In this document: positions 27,413-35,911 of the stretch, in pieces
Numbering within the stretch: position 1 is the first letter of the stretch
Layout: each line of letters begins with the position of its first letter
Assembly: GCA_018384365.1 (NCBI GenBank)
Contig: JAHAYX010000031.1
Coordinates: 1 to 50,595 of the forward strand
Direction: 5' to 3'
DNA from: Clostridiaceae bacterium
Lineage (GTDB): Bacteria; Bacillota; Clostridia; Oscillospirales; QAMX01
DNA: 50,595 nucleotides
The notes under the pieces: generated by a model
What the model was told of the DNA's origin: nothing
Databases searched by the model: none
Seen by the model: the letters and a program-made list of their open reading frames with translations, nothing else
Made by a program: the position numbers and the translations under genes

Positions 27413-30400
27413 ATGCCCCTGGATAAAACTATCAAGAAAGTTCTGGTCATTGGTTCCGGTCCCATCGTGATCGGTCAAGCGGCGGAATTTGACTACGCCG
27501 GCACACAGGCCTGCCGCGTGCTGAAAAACGCCGGGCTTGACGTGGTGCTCGTCAATTCCAACCCGGCAACCATCATGACGGATCAGGCCGCGGCGGATGA
27601 GATCTATCTGGAGCCGCTGACCGTGGAAACGATCAAACGAATCATCAAAAAAGAACGCCCGGACAGTATGCTCGCCGGTCTGGGCGGACAAACAGGTCTG
27701 ACCATCGCCATGCAGCTCTCAAAAGAAGGTTTTTTGGCCGAAAACGGCGTGCGGCTGCTCGGCACGGACGCGCAGTCGATTGACCGCGCGGAGGACCGGC
27801 AGCTTTTCAAGGACACCATGGCCAAAATCGGTGAACCAACCATTCCTTCGGAGATTGCAAACGATGTCGATACGGCACTTGCCATTGCGGATTCCATCGG
27901 ATATCCCGTGATCGTGCGTCCTGCGTTTACTCTGGGCGGCACGGGCGGCGGCGTGGCGGATACACCGGAGGAACTGCGTGTCATTGCCGCAACCGGTCTG
28001 GATGCCTCCCCGATCCGGCAGGTACTGATTGAAAAATACATTTTCGGCTGGAAAGAAATTGAGTTTGAGGTCATGCGCGACAGTGCGGATAACGCCGTTG
28101 CAGTATGCTCCATGGAAAACTTTGACCCGGTCGGCATCCATACGGGCGACAGCATCGTTGTCGCGCCTGCCCTGACGCTTTCCAACCGCGAACTGAATAT
28201 GCTGCGCACCGCGTCGCTCAATATCATTCGTGCGCTGGACATCGTCGGCGGCTGCAACTGTCAGTTTGCGCTGAATCCGGACAGCTTTGAATATGCCGTC
28301 ATCGAGGTAAACCCCCGCGTTTCGCGTTCGTCGGCACTTGCCTCCAAGGCAACCGGTTATCCCATTGCAAAAATCAGCACCATGGCTGCGCTTGGCTATA
28401 CGCTCGACGAGATCGGCAACGAGATTACAGGGAAAACCTGGGCGGCATTTGAACCGGCGCTTGACTATATTGTCGTCAAATTCCCGAAATGGCCGTTTGA
28501 CAAGTTCCAGAATGCCAGCCGCACGCTCGGCACACAGATGAAGGCAACAGGCGAAGTCATGGCCATTGCCCCGTCCTTTGAAATGGCGCTGATGAAGGCC
28601 ATCCGCGGCGCGGAAATCTCCCTGGATACGCTGAATCGTGACCCCGGCACGGAAGTACCCATTCTGGAGCGTCTGCACAATATGGACGACGTGCGTATCT
28701 TCACGATTTTTGAAGCGATCAAGGCCGGTATTTCTATCGATACCATCCATGAAATCACGAGGATCGACCGCTGGTTCCTTGCCAAACTGCGCGGGCTTGC
28801 GCAGTTTGAAGCATCCATTCGGGACGGTCTGACCGAAGAAACTTACAAACGAGGTAAAAAACTTGGCTACCAAGACTCCGCGCTACGGCGCTTATCCGGC
28901 TCAGGAGAGCTTCCGTCACTCCATGCCGTATATAAAATGGTCGATACGTGCAGTGCGGAATTCGACGCTGGGACGCCCTATTTCTACTCCACTTATGACG
29001 ACCACTGTGAAGCAAGAGCCTTCCCCAGAAGCGGAAAACCCCGAATCATCGTCTTAGGTTCCGGCCCGATCCGCATCGGGCAAGGCATCGAGTTTGACTA
29101 TTCCTCCGTTCACTGTGTCCGCGCGCTGAAGGCACTGGGATACGAAGTTATTCTCATCAACAACAACCCCGAAACCGTTTCCACGGACTACGATACCGGC
29201 GACCGGCTCTATTTTGAACCCCTGACGCCGGAGGACGTCATGAACGTCATTCGCGTAGAAAAGCCGATCGGCGTTGTGGTGGCCTTTGGCGGCCAGACGG
29301 CCATCCGGCTGGTGCGTTTCCTAAGTGAAAACGGCATCCGGATTCTCGGCACCTCTGCCGACGGAATCGACCTGGCCGAGGACCGCGACCGCTTTGACAA
29401 ACTGCTGGAGCAGCACGGCATTCGCCGCCCGAAGGGATTCGGCGTGATGACCATGGACGAAGCCGTGCATGCCGCGGAAACGCTTGAATACCCGGTGCTG
29501 CTGCGTCCCTCTTACGTGATCGGCGGACAAAACATGACGATTGCGCACAGTGAGGACGAGGTGCGCAGCTATATGTCGGTGATTTTGTCCGGCAGTATTG
29601 AAAATCCGGTGCTGATCGACAAATATATGCCGGGCATTGAACTGGAAGTGGACGTCATCTCGGATGGACGCGACATCCTGATCCCCGGTATTATGGAGCA
29701 TATCGAACGCGCCGGCGTGCACAGCGGCGACTCCATTGCTGTTTATCCGCCCTATAACCTGACGGATATCATGCTGGAAAAAATCGTGGACTGCTCGGAA
29801 AAGCTGGCCCTTTCACTTGGTACGCAGGGACTTGTGAACATCCAGTATCTGATTTATCACAACGAGCTCTACGTAATCGAGGTCAACCCCCGCGCCTCGC
29901 GTACTGTTCCGTATATCAGCAAGGTGACGGGCGTGCCGATGGTGGCGCTTGCTTCCCGGGTTATGCTGGGTGAGCCGCTGGCCTCCCTGGGCTTTGGTAC
30001 GGGCCTTTACAAGGCGCCGCCTTACTGCGCGGTCAAAGTCCCGGTCTTTTCCTTTGAAAAACTGAACGATGTGAACTCCATTCTGGGTCCTGAGATGAAA
30101 TCAACCGGCGAAGTGCTGGGGATCGGCAAAACCATGGCCGAGGCCCTGTATAAGGGCCTGACGGCCGCAGGCTATCACCTGGATGCCTGGCAGAACCGCT
30201 CCGGCGGTGTGCTGCTCAGTGTGGATGAGCATGACTATCAGGATGTTTTATCCCTTGCAAAGAAGTTCTTCGAGCTTGGGATGGCACTTTATGCAACCGC
30301 CGGCACCGCTGAGGCGATTCGTCAGCTCGGTATTCCTGTACTAACGGTCGGTTCTGCCGAACAGGAGCTTTTTGCATTGCTGGAATCTGGAAATATCCAG

Positions 30401-31435
30401 TATGTGATTTATACCGGCGCACTGGCCGACTCTACCATGGGCGACTACATTGCTCTGCACCGCCGTGCCATGCAGCTGGGTATCGCGTGCCTGACCTCGC
30501 TGGATACGGCGGGGGCATTGGCCGACATCATCCGCAGCCGCTATAACCAATCGAACACCGAGCTTGTCGATATCAATCATATGCGTACGGCGCGCCAAGA
30601 ACTTGCCTTTCAGAAAATGGAGGCCTGCGGCAACGACTATATTTATATCGACAACCGGGACGGCGCAGTTTCTTCTCCGGAATCGCTTTGCATCAGTCTG
30701 TGTGACCGGCACTACGGTATCGGCAGCGATGGCATTGTGCTGATCGAGCGCTCCGAACAGGCAGATGCCCGGATGCGGATCTTCAACTCGGACGGCAGTG
30801 AGGGCGAAATGGCCGGCAACTGCCTGCGCTGCGTCGCAAAATTTCTCTATGACAACGCAATTGCGCAGCGCGACGAACTGACGATTGAAACGGCGAGCGG
30901 TCTGCGCAGCTGCAAGCTCTATATCAGCGGCGGCAAGGTTTCCAGCGTATGCGTGGAAATGGGGCAGGCGGATCTTTCCCCTGCTTCGCTCCCCGTTCTG
31001 CTGGATGGCGACCGCGTTGTGAACCGCGCTGTCCAGATTGCAGATGGTAGCTATTCCATTACCTGTGTATCGGTCGGCAATCCGCACTGTGTGGTGTTCC
31101 TCGATCAGATTGACACGCTTGATCTCCCGCACATCGGCCCGATGTTCGAGCACGCACCGCTATTCCCGGCGCGTGTGAACACCGAATTTGTGCGCGTTGT
31201 GAACGAAACCACCCTGAAAATGCGCGTTTGGGAGCGCGGCAACGGCGAAACCATGGCCTGCGGCACCGGTGCGTGCGCGGCCGTTGTCGCGGCAGTGGAA
31301 AACGGCTACTGCCGCCGCAACGAGGATATCACCGTGAAGCTGACGGGCGGTGATCTGATCGTCCGCTGCACGGATGCCGGGATTACACTCACCGGCAGCG
31401 TCGCACTGGTTTACCGCGGCAGCATTGAAGTATAA
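27413..31435 (+). CDS. carB: Fusion: carbamoyl-phosphate synthase large subunit (CarB) + diaminopimelate epimerase (DapF)
   Basis: One uninterrupted frame of 1340 residues. Residues about 1-1056 form a complete CarB: two ATP-grasp halves (first begins K-K-V-L-V-I-G-S-G-P-I-V-I-G-Q; second near 540 has G-S-G-P-I-R-I-G-Q) and an MGS-like regulatory domain (about 940-1056). Residues about 1063-1340 form a full-length DapF, starting E-L-A-F-Q-K-M-E-A-C-G-N-D-Y. The second catalytic cysteine is present in A-C-G-T-G-A-C-A (Cys1283). The first, normally in C-G-N-[G/A]-x-R, reads A-G-N-C-L-R (Ala1134, Cys1137). No carA is in the window, so the glutaminase partner is elsewhere. The role in arginine synthesis is clear; DapF activity is uncertain. 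Confidence 0.93.
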   Translation: MPLDKTIKKVLVIGSGPIVIGQAAEFDYAGTQACRVLKNAGLDVVLVNSNPATIMTDQAAADEIYLEPLTVETIKRIIKKERPDSMLAGLGGQTGLTIAMQLSKEGFLAENGVRLLGTDAQSIDRAEDRQLFKDTMAKIGEPTIPSEIANDVDTALAIADSIGYPVIVRPAFTLGGTGGGVADTPEELRVIAATGLDASPIRQVLIEKYIFGWKEIEFEVMRDSADNAVAVCSMENFDPVGIHTGDSIVVAPALTLSNRELNMLRTASLNIIRALDIVGGCNCQFALNPDSFEYAVIEVNPRVSRSSALASKATGYPIAKISTMAALGYTLDEIGNEITGKTWAAFEPALDYIVVKFPKWPFDKFQNASRTLGTQMKATGEVMAIAPSFEMALMKAIRGAEISLDTLNRDPGTEVPILERLHNMDDVRIFTIFEAIKAGISIDTIHEITRIDRWFLAKLRGLAQFEASIRDGLTEETYKRGKKLGYQDSALRRLSGSGELPSLHAVYKMVDTCSAEFDAGTPYFYSTYDDHCEARAFPRSGKPRIIVLGSGPIRIGQGIEFDYSSVHCVRALKALGYEVILINNNPETVSTDYDTGDRLYFEPLTPEDVMNVIRVEKPIGVVVAFGGQTAIRLVRFLSENGIRILGTSADGIDLAEDRDRFDKLLEQHGIRRPKGFGVMTMDEAVHAAETLEYPVLLRPSYVIGGQNMTIAHSEDEVRSYMSVILSGSIENPVLIDKYMPGIELEVDVISDGRDILIPGIMEHIERAGVHSGDSIAVYPPYNLTDIMLEKIVDCSEKLALSLGTQGLVNIQYLIYHNELYVIEVNPRASRTVPYISKVTGVPMVALASRVMLGEPLASLGFGTGLYKAPPYCAVKVPVFSFEKLNDVNSILGPEMKSTGEVLGIGKTMAEALYKGLTAAGYHLDAWQNRSGGVLLSVDEHDYQDVLSLAKKFFELGMALYATAGTAEAIRQLGIPVLTVGSAEQELFALLESGNIQYVIYTGALADSTMGDYIALHRRAMQLGIACLTSLDTAGALADIIRSRYNQSNTELVDINHMRTARQELAFQKMEACGNDYIYIDNRDGAVSSPESLCISLCDRHYGIGSDGIVLIERSEQADARMRIFNSDGSEGEMAGNCLRCVAKFLYDNAIAQRDELTIETASGLRSCKLYISGGKVSSVCVEMGQADLSPASLPVLLDGDRVVNRAVQIADGSYSITCVSVGNPHCVVFLDQIDTLDLPHIGPMFEHAPLFPARVNTEFVRVVNETTLKMRVWERGNGETMACGTGACAAVVAAVENGYCRRNEDITVKLTGGDLIVRCTDAGITLTGSVALVYRGSIEV

Positions 31436-31453
31436 ATCCTCTCTTTTGGCAGG

Positions 31454-31493
31454 AAAGCCTCCGGGCCACGATCCTTCGTGGTTCGGAGGCTTT
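31454..31493. terminator. Bidirectional terminator between carB-dapF and the PAP2 gene
   Basis: AAAGCCTCCG and CGGAGGCTTT form the outer stem, with an inner CCACG/CGTGG stem. It sits 18 bases after the carB-dapF stop and touches the end of the convergent PAP2 gene. Confidence 0.8.
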
Positions 31494-31495
31494 CA

Positions 31496-32164
31496 CTATG
31501 AAACCGGCATATGATCCGGCATTCTGCCATGTCTTCGGTAAACCATCGGATAGACAAGCGCACACAGCACCAGTGCCGCGGCGACGTCAATCAGGGAATG
31601 CTGCTTCAAAAACACCGTGGACGCACAGATCAGCACCGTTGTGATGGCAAAAGCAAGACGCCACGGAAGCGTTTGAAAGCGTTTGATATGCAGTGAAGCA
31701 AAATAGACAGCCAGCGACCCTGTCACGTGCAGCGAAGGGCAGACATTGGTATTGGTATCAAAGGCATACAGACCGCTGATGATCCGTGTCAGGAAATTAT
31801 CCCGCGGCAGAATCGCCGGACGCAGATTTTGATACGTCGGATATACGATATAAATCACGCAGGTAATCGAGTATGTAAGAATGATCGTCCACATATACCG
31901 CCGGAATTCCTGCACATCAAAAAGCAGCGTATACAGCAGCATACCGATGAGAAACAAAAACCAGAAATAGTATGGAATCGCAAAAAGCTCGCAGAAAGGG
32001 ATTTTATCATCCAGTGCCGTGTAGACCAGGTGAAAATTCTGCCCACAGCCGCGCTCCAATATCAGAAAAACCAGGCCGTACAGGGGCCAAAAGAACAGTA
32101 ATTTTAAATGTGAATACTCCGGCGTATTCAATTTGGACAGCCGGAAGTTCCGATAATCTACCAT
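31496..32164 (-). CDS. PAP2-superfamily membrane phosphatase
   Basis: 222 residues from ATG 32164, with AAGGAG upstream; the longer in-frame reading to 32269 overlaps the previous gene and is rejected. About six membrane segments. PAP2 active-site motifs are present: C-P-S-L-H-V-T-G in the middle and H-S-L-I-D-V near the C-terminus. The family removes phosphate from lipids such as phosphatidate or undecaprenyl-PP, or transfers lipid head groups. It begins 7 bases after the glycosyltransferase gene, which suggests a role in glycolipid assembly, for instance making diacylglycerol acceptor from phosphatidate. Specificity is not visible. Confidence 0.85.
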   Translation of the reverse strand: MVDYRNFRLSKLNTPEYSHLKLLFFWPLYGLVFLILERGCGQNFHLVYTALDDKIPFCELFAIPYYFWFLFLIGMLLYTLLFDVQEFRRYMWTIILTYSITCVIYIVYPTYQNLRPAILPRDNFLTRIISGLYAFDTNTNVCPSLHVTGSLAVYFASLHIKRFQTLPWRLAFAITTVLICASTVFLKQHSLIDVAAALVLCALVYPMVYRRHGRMPDHMPVS

Positions 32165-32171
32165 ACCGTTG

Positions 32172-33311
32172 TCACTCCTTGGTGTGCTCTCCGTCAGGCA
32201 TCTTCTGCGCTGAGGCGGCCATATAAGCATAAATTTTCTCCGCCGCGTTGCGCGGAAAACCGGCGTCAAGCGCTTCCGTCAGGCATTTGCCGCGTGCAGG
32301 GTCCCTTAAATAGGCACAGGCCAGATCCGTCAGTTCCCGAACTGTATCACGGGTGTCCGCATAACCGTTTCCAAGGAAAAACTCCAGATTCCGGGTTTCA
32401 CAGCCCGGCACAGCGTCCAGAAAGAGGATCGGCAGGCGCTTTACCGCCGCCTCCGTTGCGCTGAGTCCGCCGGCCTTTGTCAGAAGGACATCGGCAGCAT
32501 CCATATAAAGCGGAACCTGCGTGCAATACCCCAGAATTCTGACCTGCGGCGATTTGATTGTGCGGAGCAGTTCTGTCTGCAGCATTCGGTTATTCCCGCA
32601 AATTACGACCAGTGAAGCATTTTCCGGTAATTTTGCAGCTAAACGGGCGGCAATCCGGCGCACCGGGCCTGCACCCATACTGCCGCACATCAAAAGAGCC
32701 AGCGGGCCATATTCGGAAAGGCCCAGCTGCCGTCTAGCGCTGCGTCGTTCGGTCTTTCTGTAAAAATCCTGCCGCACCGGGATGCCGGACGGAACCAGTG
32801 CCGCTCCCGGCAGGCCGTTGCGGCAAAACTCGTCCGTTAGTTTTTCATGCGGAATGAAAAACGCATCCATTTCGAGATCGGAAACACCGGGACTGCAGGT
32901 GTAATCCGTTGCCACAAAGTACATTTTCAACGGCGGATGGTATTTTCTTCTGATTTCCGTCATGGCGGACGCCGCAAAAATGTGCACACAAATCACAGTA
33001 TCATAGCCATGTTCCAAAATGTAGCGGTACAGTTTGTCGGCATATCCCGCATTGGTCCGGTAAATCATCGATTTATGCCCTTCCGGATGGCAGCGTTCCT
33101 CAAAGCGATAGCCAAGGCCAAACAGACGCGGCATATTCCGATAGACAAACACGTGCCCTTTTGTAATCATCTGCTCATACACAGGATTTCCAAAGGAAAG
33201 CGCATCGGCCATTTCACAGTCGATCCGTTTCCTTTGGAAATATTCTCTGATGGCAAGCCCGGCCGAGTTATGGCCGCCGCCGGTATTACATGACAGTATC
33301 AGCACACGCAT
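32172..33311 (-). CDS. MGDG synthase/MurG-like glycosyltransferase
   Basis: 379 residues from ATG 33311, where a GAAGGGA site fits. The N-terminus begins R-V-L-I-L-S-C-N-T-G-G-G-H-N-S-A-G, the G-G-G-H loop of the MGDG-synthase/UgtP branch of GT-B glycosyltransferases. The C-terminal half has M-C-G-S-M-G-A-G and T-K-A-G-G-L-S-A-T-E-A, which hold the UDP-sugar. The family transfers glucose or galactose from a UDP-sugar to diacylglycerol, or GlcNAc to lipid intermediates. The gene overlaps the CrtO-like acyltransferase gene by 26 bases and is followed by a PAP2 phosphatase, pointing to glycolipid synthesis. It is peripheral to the membrane, with no signal peptide. Confidence 0.88.
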   Translation of the reverse strand: MRVLILSCNTGGGHNSAGLAIREYFQRKRIDCEMADALSFGNPVYEQMITKGHVFVYRNMPRLFGLGYRFEERCHPEGHKSMIYRTNAGYADKLYRYILEHGYDTVICVHIFAASAMTEIRRKYHPPLKMYFVATDYTCSPGVSDLEMDAFFIPHEKLTDEFCRNGLPGAALVPSGIPVRQDFYRKTERRSARRQLGLSEYGPLALLMCGSMGAGPVRRIAARLAAKLPENASLVVICGNNRMLQTELLRTIKSPQVRILGYCTQVPLYMDAADVLLTKAGGLSATEAAVKRLPILFLDAVPGCETRNLEFFLGNGYADTRDTVRELTDLACAYLRDPARGKCLTEALDAGFPRNAAEKIYAYMAASAQKMPDGEHTKE

Positions 33312-33789
33312 TCTGAATCCGTTCCCTTCTGGCTTCCAGCTTTTCTGCAAGCCGAATCAACTGCGGGCGGTTATAACGCTGGATCATGATAAACGGCACA
33401 TTGAACACCAGGATATACACGGCCGTCAGAAAAAGGCCCAAACCGGACGGCATGATCAAGCAGATGCCGACAGACAACACGCAGAGCACGCGGTGGACCA
33501 TTTCCGCCACGCAGGTTTCCGCCGCCAGATTCTGAATCTGCTCTGCATTCATGCCCCAGGAAAGGCGTTTCGGCGTCATATCGCGCATCACGCGGCTCAT
33601 ATCCGGCAGATGGTCTTTCCAGCGGCGAATGCCAAGCCGTTCATAAATCCGGCCGTCCTGTTCCCAATCATACGGTTTGAATGGGGCCGCATCAGCACGG
33701 AACCATTCACGCGGAAGCGCCTCGCCAACATAATGAGACAGAATGCCAAGCACCGTTACATAGAGCAAACACCAGAGAAACGACAGCAT
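33286..33789 (-). CDS. CrtO-like (glycosyl-diaponeurosporenoate acyltransferase family) membrane protein
   Basis: 167 residues with a strong AAGGAGGGGG site. Hydrophobic segments are at residues about 1-20 and in the last third. The middle reads G-R-I-Y-E-R-L-G-I-R-R-W-K-D-H-L-P, the conserved motif of the small CrtO-like acyltransferase family known from staphyloxanthin synthesis. No carotenoid genes occur here, so I infer acylation of a different glycolipid, probably the product of the overlapping glycosyltransferase. The family assignment rests on this motif and size. It begins 45 bases after the DUF308 gene. Confidence 0.65.
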   Translation of the reverse strand: MLSFLWCLLYVTVLGILSHYVGEALPREWFRADAAPFKPYDWEQDGRIYERLGIRRWKDHLPDMSRVMRDMTPKRLSWGMNAEQIQNLAAETCVAEMVHRVLCVLSVGICLIMPSGLGLFLTAVYILVFNVPFIMIQRYNRPQLIRLAEKLEARRERIQNACADTVM

Positions 33790-33834
33790 TGATACACCCC
33801 CTCCTTTTCCTGTAAATCAACTTCTGCCGCGTTC

Positions 33835-34428
33835 TTATTTCACCTGATAGTCTTTCACATCAACCGGCTCGTCAAACGCGCGATGAAAGCTTTTCACCAT
33901 CTTTGCGGTATAGATGGCATCAAAAATATTCTGCACGCCGTCGAACAGGATGGCAATGCCAAGCATCATCATAAGAAGTGCGCCGCCTTCAAAGGGATTC
34001 AACAGCAGGTACACGCCCAAACCTGCGCACAGCAGGGCGCAGACCAGAATCAGCCACCAGGCGCGCAGCCCGTAGCGTTTTGCATCAATAGACGTCTGTA
34101 CCTTCACAACGCCGTCGATAATCATGTAGAAACCGATGACTACCGGGAGCACCGTCAGGATATAAGTCGGATGCACCAGGAATACCATGCCGAGGATCAC
34201 AAGGAAGATCCCCCCTGCCAGATCAAACTGGAAAAAAGAATAGGCTCTGGCGCCCTGTGTGAAATAAGAGACAATCTTCACAATTCCATAGACCAGACTG
34301 ACTGCTCCAATCAAAAGGCAGAACGTTTCCGCCGAGATTTCCGGCCAGAGTATCAGCGCAAGCCCCATCATGCAAAGCAAAACAGAAAAAATCAGATAAC
34401 CCCATTTGGCACGTTTGAATTCTTTCAT
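33835..34428 (-). CDS. HdeD/DUF308-family membrane protein
   Basis: 197 residues with six hydrophobic segments in three paired units, the arrangement of the HdeD/DUF308 family. W-P-E-I-S-A-E-T-F, then a repeat unit G-M-V-F-L-V-H-P, and later L-L-L-N-P-F are the family's repeated loop features. E. coli HdeD is linked to acid stress, but Firmicute members are uncharacterised. No terminator separates it from the downstream acyltransferase gene (45 bases), so it is probably the first gene of that unit. The start ATG is preceded by CAGGGGGA. Confidence 0.82.
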   Translation of the reverse strand: MKEFKRAKWGYLIFSVLLCMMGLALILWPEISAETFCLLIGAVSLVYGIVKIVSYFTQGARAYSFFQFDLAGGIFLVILGMVFLVHPTYILTVLPVVIGFYMIIDGVVKVQTSIDAKRYGLRAWWLILVCALLCAGLGVYLLLNPFEGGALLMMMLGIAILFDGVQNIFDAIYTAKMVKSFHRAFDEPVDVKDYQVK

Positions 34429-34456
34429 AGCAAATCCCCCTGTTCATCTTGCTTCC

Positions 34457-34462
34457 ATTATA
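34457..34462 (-). promoter_or_regulatory. Possible -10 element upstream of the DUF308 gene
   Basis: TATAAT on the minus strand, overlapped by an alternative TATACT, 29 bases before the start codon. No good -35 is seen at 17 bases; TTGTCC lies 19 bases from TATACT. Confidence 0.4.
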
Positions 34463-34490
34463 GTATACGCAGATTTTCGCGAAAACGGAC

Positions 34491-34526
34491 AAAAAAAGTA
34501 CCGTGCGCAAAATTTACACACGGTAC
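34491..34526 (-). terminator. Terminator after the activase C-terminal gene
   Basis: GTACCGTG pairs with CACGGTAC around a 13-base loop and ends in seven T on the minus strand, about 50 bases after the stop codon at 34577. Confidence 0.85.
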
Positions 34527-34576
34527 GGAATCTGTCTTATTTTTGGACAGTTCCGAAAATCTGTCCAAAGCGGTTC

Positions 34577-35899
34577 TCAGGTCATTGCGTATTCTTCTTT
34601 GTTGCTGTGGGAACGTTTTTCTTCCATCGGGGCGGAATCCGGATCGCCGGAGCGTTTCGCGGAGGAAAGCATCAGCTTAATGCGGTTTTCCTGATTGACG
34701 CTTGCCGCGCCGGAATCATAGTCGATTGCCACAATGTTGGCCTGGGGTGCAAGTTCCTTGATGCGGTTCATCATACCGCGTCCATTGATATGGTTGGGCA
34801 GGCAGCCAAACGGTTGTGTGCAAATCACGTTCGGATATCCATTTTCGATCAGTTCCAGCGTCTCCGCAGTTAAAAGCCAGCCCTCTCCCATTTTACTGCC
34901 GCGATTGATCACACGATCGCCCAGTTCCTCCAGTCGCGGGAAGGGAGACGGCGCCGTGAAGCATCCGGTACGGCGAATTGCGTCCAGCATGGCGCCTTCC
35001 ACAGCCTCCAGATAGTGCAGAGCAACCTTTGACAGCGAGGATTTGACCACATTACCGCCATATAAGCGGTGATCAACCTCCTGGTTGGAAAGGGTGTACA
35101 TGATGAAGCCCATCACGCCCGGCACCATGACCTCACAGCCCTGCTCCAACAGGAATTTCTCCAGGCCATTGTTGCCAAGCGGCGAAAACTTCACATAAAT
35201 TTCCCCTACCACACCCACGCGGATCTTCGAACAGCGTTTCTGCGGCACTGCCGCAAAAGCCTGCGCAATTTCGTCAAAAAGGCGGCGCATTTCCGGCAGC
35301 GTAAGGCCGCGCCGGCTGCTTAACATCGTGCCGATTCGTTTGACCCAAACGCCCACAAGGGCGTCCGCATCGCCCTGATGCTTTTCATAGGGGCGCACCT
35401 GATTGCTCAAAAGCATCAGTTCGTCGCCATAGACCAGCGCAACCATCATTTTCACCAGCATCGGGATGGTCAACTGAAAACCGGGATTGGATTCCAACCC
35501 GGATGTATTCAGACTGATCACCGGAATCTGTTCAAATCCGGCCTTTTTCAGAGCTTTCCGCAGCAGGAAAATATAGTTGGAGGCACGGCAGCCGCCGCCG
35601 GTCTGCGTAATCATCAGCGCAGTATGGTCAAGATCGTATTTCCCGCTTTGCAGCGCGTTGATGAACTGTCCGATCACAAGCAGCGCCGGATAGCAGGTAT
35701 CGTTATGTACGTATTTCAGGCCCGTGTTGATGACCTCCCGGCCATCATTATGCAGAACCTCGGTCCGGTAGCCGTATTGATCAAAGACATGCCGGATGAT
35801 CTCAAAATGAATCGGCAGCATATCCGGAAAAAGGATGGTATGCGTCTTTTTCATTTCTTTCGTAAAGATGACCCGATCGGTGGTTTTTTTCTTTTTCAC
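34577..35899 (-). CDS. CoA-dehydratase activase-related protein, C-terminal part (split gene)
   Basis: 440 residues from GTG 35899. It resembles the C-terminal third of the roughly 1400-residue acyl-CoA dehydratase activase-related proteins. Cysteine-bearing motifs T-C-Y-P-A-L, G-G-G-C-R-A-S-N and C-T-Q-P-F-G-C-L could hold an iron-sulfur cluster, as in the 2-hydroxyacyl-CoA dehydratase-like fold. It is in the same frame as the upstream 966-residue protein, separated only by TGA and four codons, and the two lengths add to about 1406. A later ATG (codon 16) matches the start of the folded region. Whether it is translated by re-initiation, by readthrough or as a true separate subunit is open. 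A GAGG sequence precedes the GTG. Confidence 0.8.
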   Translation of the reverse strand: MKKKKTTDRVIFTKEMKKTHTILFPDMLPIHFEIIRHVFDQYGYRTEVLHNDGREVINTGLKYVHNDTCYPALLVIGQFINALQSGKYDLDHTALMITQTGGGCRASNYIFLLRKALKKAGFEQIPVISLNTSGLESNPGFQLTIPMLVKMMVALVYGDELMLLSNQVRPYEKHQGDADALVGVWVKRIGTMLSSRRGLTLPEMRRLFDEIAQAFAAVPQKRCSKIRVGVVGEIYVKFSPLGNNGLEKFLLEQGCEVMVPGVMGFIMYTLSNQEVDHRLYGGNVVKSSLSKVALHYLEAVEGAMLDAIRRTGCFTAPSPFPRLEELGDRVINRGSKMGEGWLLTAETLELIENGYPNVICTQPFGCLPNHINGRGMMNRIKELAPQANIVAIDYDSGAASVNQENRIKLMLSSAKRSGDPDSAPMEEKRSHSNKEEYAMT

Positions 35900-35911
35900 T
35901 GGATTTTCGCC

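Noticed and set aside
27413-31435. Independent dapF gene starting at the internal ATG at 30581
   Set aside because: No Shine-Dalgarno sequence precedes that ATG and the frame is continuous with CarB, so a fusion is the simpler reading.
19641-31435. carA in the arginine operon
   Set aside because: No amidotransferase frame is present. The small subunit must be encoded elsewhere if the enzyme uses glutamine.
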